Part shown: piece after piece, positions 51,118-61,100 of the stretch
How the letters are laid out: each line of letters opens with the position of its first letter
Position numbering within the stretch: position 1 is the first letter of the stretch
Translations under genes and position numbers: made by a program
From: Sulfuricurvum sp.
GTDB lineage: Bacteria; Campylobacterota; Campylobacteria; Campylobacterales; Sulfurimonadaceae
DNA length: 61,923 nt
NCBI GenBank assembly: GCA_020721585.1
Contig: DYMK01000004.1
Location: forward strand, 96,786 to 158,708
Direction of reading: 5' to 3'
The notes under the pieces: model-generated
The model's input: only the letters and a program-made list of their open reading frames with translations
Databases searched by the model: none
What the model was told of the DNA's origin: nothing

Positions 51118-51210
51118 CTAATCTCCTTTTTCTGTTCTTTTCTTTTCATTTAAGATGTTATTTGTCATTTTCATGACGGTCATGGAAGATTCCTCAAAAG
51201 AGGTTTCCTC

Positions 51211-51278
51211 GTCATCCTCGGACTTGATCCGGGGATCCATTTAAAATCAAGCTGGATTCCCGCCTTCGCGGGAATGAC
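51211..51278. repeat. Composite palindromic element between nifH and the next gene
   Basis: GTCATCCTCGGACTTGATCC... to ...GCCTTCGCGGGAATGAC: two hairpins (one centred on GGACTTGATCC, one the dRS3 core ATTCCCGC-CTTC-GCGGGAAT) with inverted ends. Same build as 47553-47622 but reversed. Inside the nifH-nifD transcript it could cause partial termination or mRNA processing that yields more nifH than nifDK. A further GTCAT/ATGAC hairpin lies at 51164-51177. Confidence 0.7.
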
Positions 51279-51284
51279 AACGAT

Positions 51285-52250
<966 letters not shown>

Positions 52251-52299
52251 AGGTTTTGGGTGACATTTTCTCTACGACGGCGACAAAAGAAGATTTTGA

Positions 52300-52313
52300 T
52301 GACAAATTTGTAG
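52300..52313. promoter_or_regulatory. Operator-like site upstream of nifH
   Basis: TGACAAATTTGTAG contains the palindrome ACAAATTTGT and is closely similar to the perfect TGACA-AAAA-TGTCA between the PII gene and nifU. It is centred about 83 bases upstream of the predicted nifH start, within the normal range of sigma-54 enhancer sites. The rest of 52314-52383 shows nothing clear. Confidence 0.4.
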
Positions 52314-52383
52314 GAATGGGGGATGCAGGGGTCAAACAAGGGGCTAAATCAAAATAAATTTTCTTTTTGCTATACTTTTCTCT

Positions 52384-52411
52384 CGTTCCCACTCTCCGAG
52401 GGGGAATGCAT
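52384..52411. repeat. REP-like palindrome downstream of the transposase gene
   Basis: CGTTCCCACTCTCCGAGGGGGAATGCA: an imperfect hairpin of the GTTCCCAC...GTGGGAA REP type. Sister copies lie upstream of the transposase gene at 53440-53703. Confidence 0.7.
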
Positions 52412-52416
52412 AGCCT

Positions 52417-52950
52417 CTACCAAAACTTCTCAATCTCGATTAGCCCTACATCCCCCTCATAATCTCGTGCACTGCTGTATCTCCAATGTTTTGCTTCATC
52501 GACGTAGCCTCTCTTGATGGGGTTCTGATGGATATAGTTGATCCGCTCCACCATCATCGCATCGTTTTGAATTAACTTAGGAGCTATCCCCTCTTGCCAG
52601 AGTTGATATTCACGGTCATCTTTATGGGCTTTTTTATAAAATGAAAGTTGATCGAGTATGGTAGTGACGTTTCGCATTTTGAGGAGATCGAGTATCTGTC
52701 GCGCGGTATATTTTTTAAAACTCTCCATACTTTTGGAGAGATCATCACTTTGGACGATTAGATGCAAATGGTTTTCGAGGATAACGTAAGCGTAGAGTTT
52801 GAGGTTATCGTGTTGTTGGAGATATTTCAGAGAATTAAAGATGATGTCGGTCGTTTCGGTACGGGTAAAAATCGGTATCCAGTGTAATACCGTGCAGGTG
52901 ATAAAATGAGGATAGGTCGGTTCGTGTATTTTGTATCTGCTTCTGCCCAT
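52417..52950 (-). mobile_element. REP-associated tyrosine transposase (RAYT, Y1/HUH family)
   Basis: A 177-residue Y1-type transposase of the RAYT (TnpA-REP) branch. The HUH motif is in VILENHLHLIVQS (H-L-H, near residue 61-68). The catalytic Tyr lies in the SMESFKKYTARQIL helix near residue 85-98. The WIPIF and YIHQNPIKRGYVDEAKHWRYSS segments are typical. RAYTs are single-copy domesticated relatives of IS200/IS605 transposases that process REP sequences; the gene is flanked by REP-like hairpins. No tnpB. A partial copy of its 5' end lies at 53517-53628. Confidence 0.92.
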
Positions 52951-52972
52951 GGGGTATTATAGCGAATTTTTG
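52861..52972 (-). repeat. Transposase 5' region, copy 1 of a diverged direct repeat
   Basis: The first 30 or so codons of the RAYT gene and its upstream edge. About 112 bases are shared with 53517-53628, with one mismatch in the first 90 and three more in the last 22. Confidence 0.85.
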
Positions 52973-53044
52973 TTCCATACTCCCCTGCGTTGGAATGGCA
53001 TAGGAAATCTTGTATAAATTATTGAAGTAGCTACAAATCTTATG

Positions 53045-53398
53045 TTATTTATTTTTTTTAGAGTACATACCGTCAATATTAAATCCACAAATATTGCTGT
53101 TATTTGAATTTACTGATATTGTTGAATTATTTTCATATAATTGAATGTTAAAATAATCAAATTTAATTATATTGTTTTTTAATATGCCTTTATCAGTCCA
53201 TATACAATCATGAGTCGCAGTACGAGCATTGATATCAAGTTCTATAAAGTCATTACCTCTGTTAATAAAACTTATAGTTGAAATTACTTGATTATTTTTT
53301 AATTCATAATCCATAAATCCATAAATTTTATCAGCAAAAAGTGGATTTAAAATACTAAACATAATCTGGGTAATGAATAGATATTTAAATCTCAACAT
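53045..53398 (-). CDS. Small hypothetical secreted protein, AT-rich
   Basis: A 117-residue protein with a signal peptide (LFITQIMFSILNPLFA). The mature part is Asn/Ile-rich and beta-like (NNQVISTISFINRGNDFIEL), with cysteines near residues 65 and 108. Unrecognised. The gene is strongly AT-rich compared with its surroundings and lies between two copies of the RAYT 5' end, so it is probably acquired. Weak ribosome site. The coding call rests on the signal peptide and clean frame. Confidence 0.6.
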   Translation of the reverse strand: MLRFKYLFITQIMFSILNPLFADKIYGFMDYELKNNQVISTISFINRGNDFIELDINARTATHDCIWTDKGILKNNIIKFDYFNIQLYENNSTISVNSNNSNICGFNIDGMYSKKNK

Positions 53399-53439
53399 CT
53401 TAATTCCTTATTCCGTATAGTTTATTATTCTCTCACGCC

Positions 53440-53703
53440 TACTCTCCTGAGTTGGAGCGCACCGGGTCCCTTCTGTCTGCGTGTATGCATTCCCACTCGG
53501 AGAGTGGGAACGAGGGACGGGTAAAAATCGGTATCCAGTGTAATACCGTGCAGGTGATGAAATGAGGATAGGTCGGTTCGTGTATTTTGTATCTGCTTCT
53601 GCCCATTGAGTATTATATCTTTTTTTCTGTCTCGCTCCAACTCTCCTGAGTTGGAGCATTTAGTTTAACACATGCATTCCCACTCAGGAGAGTGGGAACG
53701 AGG
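53440..53703. repeat. REP cluster with a transposase remnant (53399-53755 has no gene)
   Basis: Four REP-like hairpins of two alternating types: CTCTCCTGAGTTGGAG (53443-53459 and 53641-53656) and ATTCCCACTC...GAGTGGGAAC (about 53488-53511 and 53675-53700). Between them lies the partial RAYT copy at 53517-53628. Together with the unit at 52384 they bracket the transposase gene. I see no protein-coding gene in 53399-53755. Confidence 0.75.
53517..53628 (-). pseudogene. Detached 5' end of a RAYT transposase gene, copy 2
   Basis: Diverged duplicate of 52861-52972: same first 30 codons and upstream edge, with an A-to-G change within the gene and three changes before the start. The gene body is missing; the sequence breaks off into a REP hairpin at 53516. 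Confidence 0.85.
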
Positions 53704-53755
53704 GAAAAATAAACATATCGGTGCATCTCTAACCGCTTCCAACGAAGCTGCGTGA

Positions 53756-55342
53756 TTACCCTTTTTTAGCCCCCTCTACGGTAAAGGTCAGTTGGATCGT
53801 AACCGTATTTCCCCCCTCTTTGCCCCGTAAAAAAAGTGTAGGATGTGATCCTTCAGTAGGGGTGGTTACACCCAGCTTTTGGGTGCATTGCGCCATCATC
53901 AAAATCTCGTGCGATGCCATGGGGATAAAATTCACACGGATGATTTTACGTTCCCCCCCATTGGTGAGGTAGCATTGTTCGTGATCCTGAAGTGGATGAT
54001 CAAGGGTTTGAAGGAGAAATTGGTGTTCTAACCACGCATCTGAGGGGATAATGGTCTCAAGCGAATGACCCATAAGGGCGTTTGCGCTATACCCTAACAG
54101 CCCCTCCCATACGGTGTTAATCACCACCAAGCGATGATGCTTATCGAGGATGGCGATGGCGTGCGAGGTATGGTCAAGGATCATCTCCAAATGGTTTTTG
54201 GAGATTGACAACGTTGCGTGTTGCTGGTACGCTTGATCCAATAACGCTTGGATACTTGTCGTTAGCTCCCCGATCTCCCCACTGTCCATGACCGTGAGTT
54301 GTCCTTGTTTATTATTCTTATGAAAGGTGATAATATGCTCTTTCAAACGTTGGATGGGGGAGAGAATCCGTCGTGAAACCAACATTCCTACCACGATAAT
54401 GGCGATAAAAAAGAGGCAGCTTAAGATAATAAAGAGGTTACGATTGTCCAACAACACCAAATCATGTTGGTCAAAAAAGGTCACTTCATACAGCTCTACT
54501 TCGGGTGAGTAGGCGATCCCCACCAGATTTTTCTCCCCATGCACATTCATCCAAAAGGTTTGGATACCATTGGGGGTATAGGATAAGGTCTCCATGGCTT
54601 CTTTTATTTTGGCAATATCTTTTGAGTCATTAATCACCCTAGCAAGGCTCTTATGACCATCGCTTGTGTTGGCGATCCCATTGTCATTCATCATATGGGT
54701 ATCATTACTTAGCTGTATGGAGAGATCTTTTTTGATAAAAAAGCTTTTAATTTCCGTATGCTTGGATTGGGATTTAACCAGAGTATTAAGGCTGAAGCTT
54801 GTCCCCACGACCCCTATAATACGACCATGATCTTTGATCACGTAATTGACCCATATTTTCCTAATGCCCATTTCGACATTGAGGGTAAACGCACTGCCTG
54901 AGGTGATCGTCGCACTAAACCATTGGTCGGAGGGTGTATGGGGATCAAGGGTATACAAAGACCCCTCGCCTTTGGCAGAGTGAGGGTTATTGCGGTACTG
55001 ATGGAGGGTTTTGACAAACGTTGCTGCGTAACTTTTATCGTGAAACTCAAGACGATACCGTTCCAAAATTTTTAGCCCTTCTGTTTGTTTACGGGGGTCA
55101 AACTCATCGTGTGCCATGGCAATAAGGGCGGGTTCTTGGGAGAGCTTTTTAAGCAACGCAATCTCTTGGATAATGGGGTGGAGGGTTTGTTGCTTTTTGA
55201 GTTCCAAATCGGATTGAATCAGTTTTTTCCCCCACGTTTCATTGGCACTTTTGCTTTGAAGATTGCTTAACAACCATGCCGTTGTGATAAAAACGATAAA
55301 AATACCACTCATAATAAGGAACAGTGTCTCTTTAAGCTTCAT
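53756..55342 (-). CDS. Membrane sensor: Cache-HAMP-PAS without output domain (paralogue 1)
   Basis: A 528-residue protein. TM1 (LFLIMSGIFIVFITTAWLL) is followed by a double-Cache-like periplasmic domain (about 30-290), TM2 (LFIILSCLFFIAIIVVGMLV), HAMP (RRILSPIQRLKEHIITFHKNN), a helix and a PAS domain (HLEMILDHTSHAIAILDKHH; LVVINTVWEGLLGYS). The C-terminal tail has no kinase, GGDEF, EAL or methyl-accepting domain. The start at 55342 follows AAGGGG and overlaps the upstream paralogue by 11 bases. Probably a ligand or redox sensor that signals through a partner. Confidence 0.85.
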   Translation of the reverse strand: MKLKETLFLIMSGIFIVFITTAWLLSNLQSKSANETWGKKLIQSDLELKKQQTLHPIIQEIALLKKLSQEPALIAMAHDEFDPRKQTEGLKILERYRLEFHDKSYAATFVKTLHQYRNNPHSAKGEGSLYTLDPHTPSDQWFSATITSGSAFTLNVEMGIRKIWVNYVIKDHGRIIGVVGTSFSLNTLVKSQSKHTEIKSFFIKKDLSIQLSNDTHMMNDNGIANTSDGHKSLARVINDSKDIAKIKEAMETLSYTPNGIQTFWMNVHGEKNLVGIAYSPEVELYEVTFFDQHDLVLLDNRNLFIILSCLFFIAIIVVGMLVSRRILSPIQRLKEHIITFHKNNKQGQLTVMDSGEIGELTTSIQALLDQAYQQHATLSISKNHLEMILDHTSHAIAILDKHHRLVVINTVWEGLLGYSANALMGHSLETIIPSDAWLEHQFLLQTLDHPLQDHEQCYLTNGGERKIIRVNFIPMASHEILMMAQCTQKLGVTTPTEGSHPTLFLRGKEGGNTVTIQLTFTVEGAKKG

Positions 55343-56888
55343 AAGCATCCCCTTGTGGTGTGATAGTGAGGTGAAGGGTGACACCTTGGCTCTCCCTTTG
55401 GGTACGAGGAGTGCGCGCAATCATCAAAATTTCGTGCGATGCCATGGGGATAAAATCAACGTAAACCACGTTAATCTCCCCCTTTTTGGTGAGATAATGG
55501 TGGTGCGGACGATGGGATGGACGATCAAGGGTGCGCAAAAAGGAGAGATGCTCACGCCAATCATTTGCGGGGAGGATATTTTTGACCTTTTTGCCGTGAA
55601 GCTGTGAGGGGGTATACCCTAACATTGCCTCCCACGCACGATTGACCACGACCAATTTGTGATGTTCATCGAGAATCGCGATGGCCTCCTCCGTTTGGTC
55701 GAGGATCACCTCCAAATGGTTTTTAGAGAGGGCTAAAATGGTCTGCTGATGGGAGGCTTGATCCAATAACGCTTGGATGCTGTGGGTGAGCTGACCAATC
55801 TCATTGTCTACCATAACCGTTAATTTCCCCCGTTCATGGTTTCGATGAAAGGTGGCAATATCCTCTTTGAGTTGTTTAATGGGGGAGAGGATATGCCCTG
55901 ATGTCCATACCCCCACAATGAGAATCGCAAGGATAAACAAAAGGGTCAAGACCACAAAAAGGTTTCGATTATCGAGTAAGACCAACGCTTTATTGTTAAA
56001 AAACGTAATATCATATAACCCTATTTCCGGTGAATAGGTAATACCTACCAGATTTTTTTCCCCTTGTACACTCATCCAAAACATCTTGATGGTATTAGGC
56101 TCATATTCCAAGGTCTCCACCGCATCCTTGATTTGTTCAATATCGGAGGGTTTATCAATCATCTTCATAATTGTTTTATGCTCATCCGAATCTTTAAAAA
56201 CGCTGTTGTAATCAATCATTTCGTGGTCACTTGCCAGTTGAATCGAGAGATCTTTTTTGATAAAAAAGCTCCTAACCGCTCCAGCAGTAGAAGACGAGGG
56301 GGGATGGATTAGATCATTCAAATTAAATCCTGTCCCAATCACCCCCACAATACGACCGTGATCGTGAACCACATAATTGATCCATATTTTCGTCACATTC
56401 ATGATGCGTTCGGTTTGAACATTGATTTCAAACGGTTTTCCCGAAGCAATCGTGGCATAAAACCACTGATCTTGAGGCTCTTTGGGATTGAGGGTATAGA
56501 GGGGATTTTTCCCTTTATTGGAGTGGTTGTTATCCTCATAATAAAAATTACGCCCTTGGGTAAACGCCGCAAAATAGCTTTTATCGTGAAACTGGAGGCG
56601 ATAATGTTCCAATACTTCAAGCCCTTTGGCGCGCTTAAGGGGGTCAAACTCATCGTTTGCCATGGCAATGATGGCAGGTTCTTGGGCAAGGTGTCGAATT
56701 AAGGCAATCTCTTGGATGATGGGGAGGAAGGTTTGCTGTTTTTTGAGTTCCAAATCGGTTTGCATCAATTTGATCCCCCACGCTTCATTGGCACTTTTAC
56801 TTTGGATGCTCCCCAAAAGCCATATCGTTGCGATAAAAAAAAGAAAAATAATCCCCATAATGGAGAAGAGTGTCCATTTAAATTTCAT
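55332..56888 (-). CDS. Membrane sensor: Cache-HAMP-PAS without output domain (paralogue 2)
   Basis: A 518-residue tandem paralogue of the preceding entry with the same order: TM1 (LFSIMGIIFLFFIATIWLLG), Cache region (EIALIRHLAQEPAIIAMAND), TM2, HAMP (HILSPIKQLKEDIATFHRNH), PAS (HLEVILDQTEEAIAILDEHH) and a short tail. The two share long identical stretches, for example GEKNLVGI-YSPE and NFIPMASHEILM-like segments. The start at 56888 follows AGGGATGG. Also lacks any recognisable output domain. The pair probably arose by tandem duplication and may act as a heteromer. Confidence 0.85.
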   Translation of the reverse strand: MKFKWTLFSIMGIIFLFFIATIWLLGSIQSKSANEAWGIKLMQTDLELKKQQTFLPIIQEIALIRHLAQEPAIIAMANDEFDPLKRAKGLEVLEHYRLQFHDKSYFAAFTQGRNFYYEDNNHSNKGKNPLYTLNPKEPQDQWFYATIASGKPFEINVQTERIMNVTKIWINYVVHDHGRIVGVIGTGFNLNDLIHPPSSSTAGAVRSFFIKKDLSIQLASDHEMIDYNSVFKDSDEHKTIMKMIDKPSDIEQIKDAVETLEYEPNTIKMFWMSVQGEKNLVGITYSPEIGLYDITFFNNKALVLLDNRNLFVVLTLLFILAILIVGVWTSGHILSPIKQLKEDIATFHRNHERGKLTVMVDNEIGQLTHSIQALLDQASHQQTILALSKNHLEVILDQTEEAIAILDEHHKLVVVNRAWEAMLGYTPSQLHGKKVKNILPANDWREHLSFLRTLDRPSHRPHHHYLTKKGEINVVYVDFIPMASHEILMIARTPRTQRESQGVTLHLTITPQGDAYEA

Positions 56889-57043
56889 TCCATCCCTTTG
56901 GTCACGAGCGCTCACAGGGAGGCTGATAAAAATACGCGAGGGTCATTTTAACAAAAAACGTTAAGAATAGACACTAAAATCCCTCAATGACTAAGCTATA
57001 ATGCCATTTCACCCAAAAATTCATCTATCAGGGACTCTTGAGT

Positions 57044-58033
57044 ATGCTAAAAATCGTAGTACTGTGGCTCTTTCCCCTTATGATTTGGGCTAATAATGCC
57101 CCCTTAGGTGTCATCAAACTTCCCCCCTCGAAAGTTTTTGTCGGAGCCTATATCAACCAAATTTCCAACATCAATCTCAAAACCAATAACTTCGATGTCG
57201 ATATGTATCTGTGGTTTCGGTGGGATAATCCTAAATTAACCCCCGATAAAACGTTTTGGATCGTGGGGGGAAACATCACGTCCAATCGGGTAAGCACCGT
57301 AAAACTTCTACCCAATGGGGTTCACTACGTGTGTCTTCATGTGGTCGCAACCATCAAACACAGCTGGAATGTCACCCATTTCCCCCTCAATGACAATACC
57401 CTAAAAATTTCCATCGAAGATGAGTTTTCCACCGCCAAAGAGCTAGAATATGTCCCCGATGTTGAAAGTTCCGGTTTTTCAGAGTTACGCGATGCGGAAG
57501 GATTTAACTTACAAAAATTTTTTATCCAACGGTATGACTACACCTACGGAACCAATTACGGAGATCCCTCCCCCTTTATGGAACCCAAATCCGATTTTTC
57601 TCGGGTAAGTTTTAATGTTTTTATCCCCGGAGGGGGATTAAACGATTTTTTTAAAACTTACTGGAATTTATTTCTCTCTTTTTTGGTCGGTTTTATGGCG
57701 GTTTTAACCAAACCTGAGCAACTGGATCAACGCTTTGCCCTTGCCATTGGGGCGATTTTTGCTACTTCCGCATCCGCCATTGTCATCTCGGGGTCACTCC
57801 CCCCCTCAAGCCATTTTGTCCTTGCCGATAAGCTCAATTTTCTCACCATTTTGTCTATTTTGTTTATCGCATTTTCCTCGGCTATTATCGTTAATTTGGA
57901 AGAAAAACAGCACCTTTTCATTGCCCGATGGATGAACCGATGGTCATTTCCGTTCATCTTCATTTTTTATTTTGGTACGGTCATCTACTTGAGTTTTATG
58001 GATGAGATTGATTGGGCGGAATTATTCTTTTAA
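57044..58033 (+). CDS. Pentameric ligand-gated ion channel homologue (Cys-loop superfamily, bacterial type)
   Basis: A 329-residue protein with a signal peptide (LKIVVLWLFPLMIWAN) and a beta-sandwich extracellular domain (about 20-205) holding FDVDMYLWFRWDNP and the loop HSWNVTHFPLNDNTLKISIED. That loop fits the Cys-loop pattern without its cysteines, as in GLIC and ELIC. Four membrane helices follow: YWNLFLSFLVGFMAVL, ALAIGAIFATSASAIVIS, FLTILSILFIAFSSAIIV and FPFIFIFYFGTVIYLSF. ATG at 57044 is chosen over a TTG at 57038 because AGGGA then lies 9 bases upstream. The ligand is unknown. Confidence 0.82.
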   Translation: MLKIVVLWLFPLMIWANNAPLGVIKLPPSKVFVGAYINQISNINLKTNNFDVDMYLWFRWDNPKLTPDKTFWIVGGNITSNRVSTVKLLPNGVHYVCLHVVATIKHSWNVTHFPLNDNTLKISIEDEFSTAKELEYVPDVESSGFSELRDAEGFNLQKFFIQRYDYTYGTNYGDPSPFMEPKSDFSRVSFNVFIPGGGLNDFFKTYWNLFLSFLVGFMAVLTKPEQLDQRFALAIGAIFATSASAIVISGSLPPSSHFVLADKLNFLTILSILFIAFSSAIIVNLEEKQHLFIARWMNRWSFPFIFIFYFGTVIYLSFMDEIDWAELFF

Positions 58034-58103
58034 GAAAATGCCCAATCAAGCCATACGTGCAACCCCTATGCTTTTTAGCCTGCGTCTAAAGTCGGTTGCG
58101 CCC

Positions 58104-61100
58104 TTACTGCGGGAGTCGTAGCTCCATGCGCAAACCTACCCCTCGGGTATCTTTAAAGCTGGCAGGTTCCTCTGTCCCCACAAACACACGGTTGTTCAGT
58201 TCAGGAAACTTTTTGAGATACTGGAAAATCACAGCGGTTCGTTGGGTCGCTAGGGTTTTCCACTCATCGGGGGTGATCTCTTGCAAGGGGATTAGCTTTT
58301 CTGCTAACGCTTGGGCATAATAGTAGTGGTATTGCGCCTCTTGCGGATACTGAGCTTTAAGCTGTTCTTGCAAGGCAAAAATCTCTTTTGAATGCAACGA
58401 TTTTTGAGCGAACTCTTCGATATACGGGAGCGATAACGCATCGTTGGGGGTTTTGAGTTTGGGGTATTTGCGTTGTATTTGGCTAACGATATGGCGCAGT
58501 GCCAGTGCGTGTCCATCGTGCGTGGTATTTACTCCACTGTGTACATAGAGGGAGAGTTGGGGTCGTTTGAGCAACAACGCGGGTACTTTATCCAATTTTT
58601 CTTGGGTACGGGGGAGAAGCTTGGTAGTACCTTCCTCAAAAAAGAGCTTGCTGGCGGTTGTGGGATCCCCTGATAACCCCATCATGGAACCAAGGAGGTG
58701 AAAAGGGGCGGTGGCGGCTTTGGTAAAAAGATTCGTGAGTACTTGCCATACCGCTTTTCCATAACGAAATTGGGGATCGGTCACATTGCCTTCAATGGGA
58801 AGATCGACATTAATCACCCCTTGTGCATCTTCGAGTAACGCTACGACCAGTTTTAACGGGAAGGGGGCAGTAGCATTGCTCTCTTTGCCCAGTTCGATCC
58901 GTTTGATCACGACGTTATTGCGACTTTGTAACTGACCATGGTCGATGTGGTACCCCAAATTGAGCAAGAGTTTTCCATTAAGAATAGGATAGCCCAAAAA
59001 TTTGAGGGCGTAAGGGGTATAGTTTTTGAGTTCCAAATTGCTAAAACTCACATTCATATCGGTCATTTGGGTGGGGGCATGGGTATTGAGATGACCCTGA
59101 ATATCGGCTAATCCGTACCGGTCAATCACCCCTTTCAGGAGTACAAGGGTATCGCTTTCATGCGCGGTGGAGATCCCAATAATCTTCCCTTCCAAATCGT
59201 GGGTAAGGGTTTTAAACGGTAAGGGCAAGGAGAGATCACTAAACATCGCACTACTTTGGGTGAGGGTCAGCGCATCGATACTCAGACCAAAAGGGTTATT
59301 TGCGGGTTTGGATGCAGTCGTGTTTTCCTCCGTTTTGCCCCCTTTGCTCAGCGTTGAGAGGTTCATGGTCTTGTTGTGATCGATCAAAATACTGGTATAG
59401 ACCCCCATCATGGAGAGTTGTTTGATCCGTAACTGATTGTCAGGATAGGCGTAGCTAAAAGGGGTCACACCGATACGATCCCAGCTTAGGAGAACGGTTT
59501 TATCACGACTATCCCGAATAACCCACCCTTTGAGGTTTAATTTCCCCTCAACATGGGCTTTGTGTGGGGCAAACGTATAGTGACCCCCCACACTGAGATT
59601 CCCCTCATCGATACGAGCATAGGTAGAGGGTTCCAGATACGGAGCAAGTAAGGGAACGTGCAATTTTTTGAGCTTAAAATCCCCCTCCCCTTGCACACTG
59701 GGGGTGAGTTTAAGATGGGAATCAAGGGTTAAGCGCGTTACCCCATTAAGCACCGTAGAGAGGGTTGCTTCAAGGGTGCTATTGGGGTGACTGTAGAGGT
59801 GTTTGAGGGTAAAATCAAGGGGGTTGAGATGCCATGTTACGGGGACATTGGGGAGTAAATCATCCACGTTTACCTCCCCGTGTGTGGAGGCAATCGTCCC
59901 AATCCCATACGTCCAAGCAGCAGAGGGTTTGGTGGGTTTTGGGGTATCTTGAGAAACGTACAACAGATTTTGCAGATCAATCGTCCCCTCTTTGAGCCGT
60001 TGCGCAAAGAGCTGAAGGCGGTTTAGGGTCACGTGGGCAATGGTCACATTGTGGCGTGCCGGTTCAAAGATAATCCCCTCTATCCCAAGGTTTTCCCACC
60101 CTCCAATTTTACGATGATTGGCAAGGGTGTAGAGGTCTAATATTCCGGTTTTGATACGGGCAGTGAGGGGAACGTTGGGATCGTTGGTGATGTTTTTTAC
60201 CCCAATGGAGCAATTCTCCAGCGTTGTTGCGTAGGGGGTTTTGGTGGCATGATCACGCCATGTAAGCCCCAGTTTTTCGATAGAGAGATTTTCTAACGCC
60301 ACGCTCCAAGGAACCCTAGAAGCGTTATGCTCCTCTTTTACGGTGGGTATGTTGGAGGTATAGAGCATATCGTTTAGATCAAGGGTACCATTGGCACGTC
60401 GTTGTACTGCGATAAAGGGATGTTGGAGGGTTACATTACCGACAGTGACCGTGTGGCTCTCTTGCCCTAGGGTCATCCCCTCCATGCGCAAGGTTTCCCA
60501 TCCTCCGATGGTTTGGTGAGCCGCATAGATACCCAGTTTACCCACGGTCAAAGTGGCAGTTAGGGGGATGATAGGATCACTGCTGAGATCCTTGGCGTGC
60601 AACGCTATCTTCTCTAATGTGGCATAATAGGGGCGTTTGGGGGCATGATCGTCCCACCTGACCCCAATATCCTCAGCGTCCAAGGTATGGAGGGTAAATT
60701 TCCAGGGTACTTTGGTCTCATTCTCCTCACTGGGGAACGCTTTGTCAATTTGATCGAGATACCAAACCCAATCAATGACCCCCGTTTGGGAACGCAATGC
60801 CCTAAGGTCAAGCCCCTGAAGCTTCACCGCATTCACCTGTGCGTGTTTACGGAGGGGAAAAATGCTAGGGGCATTTAGGGAGAGGGTCTTAAGCCGCACA
60901 AGAGGCGTTGTCTCCCCTTTGGGATTAAGGGTGAGATTCTGTACTCCCATGACAAGATGGGTGAGTTGGGTGGTATTAAGATCAGCGGTATTAAGGGCGT
61001 AATCAAAACGGCACTGCGCAATTCCCCCCCGTACTTCGATGGGCATTTTGGGACGCACATACCCAAAGGGGGAGGACAATGCCCCCGAATCAAAGGTAAA

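Noticed and set aside
52417-52950. Ordinary IS200/IS605 insertion sequence
   Set aside because: No tnpB or IS ends; the protein features and flanking REP units fit a RAYT.
53440-53703. Cluster of similar hairpins that could be mistaken for a CRISPR array
   Set aside because: Units are palindromic REP types of two kinds, irregularly spaced, and one spacer is a transposase fragment; no cas genes are present.
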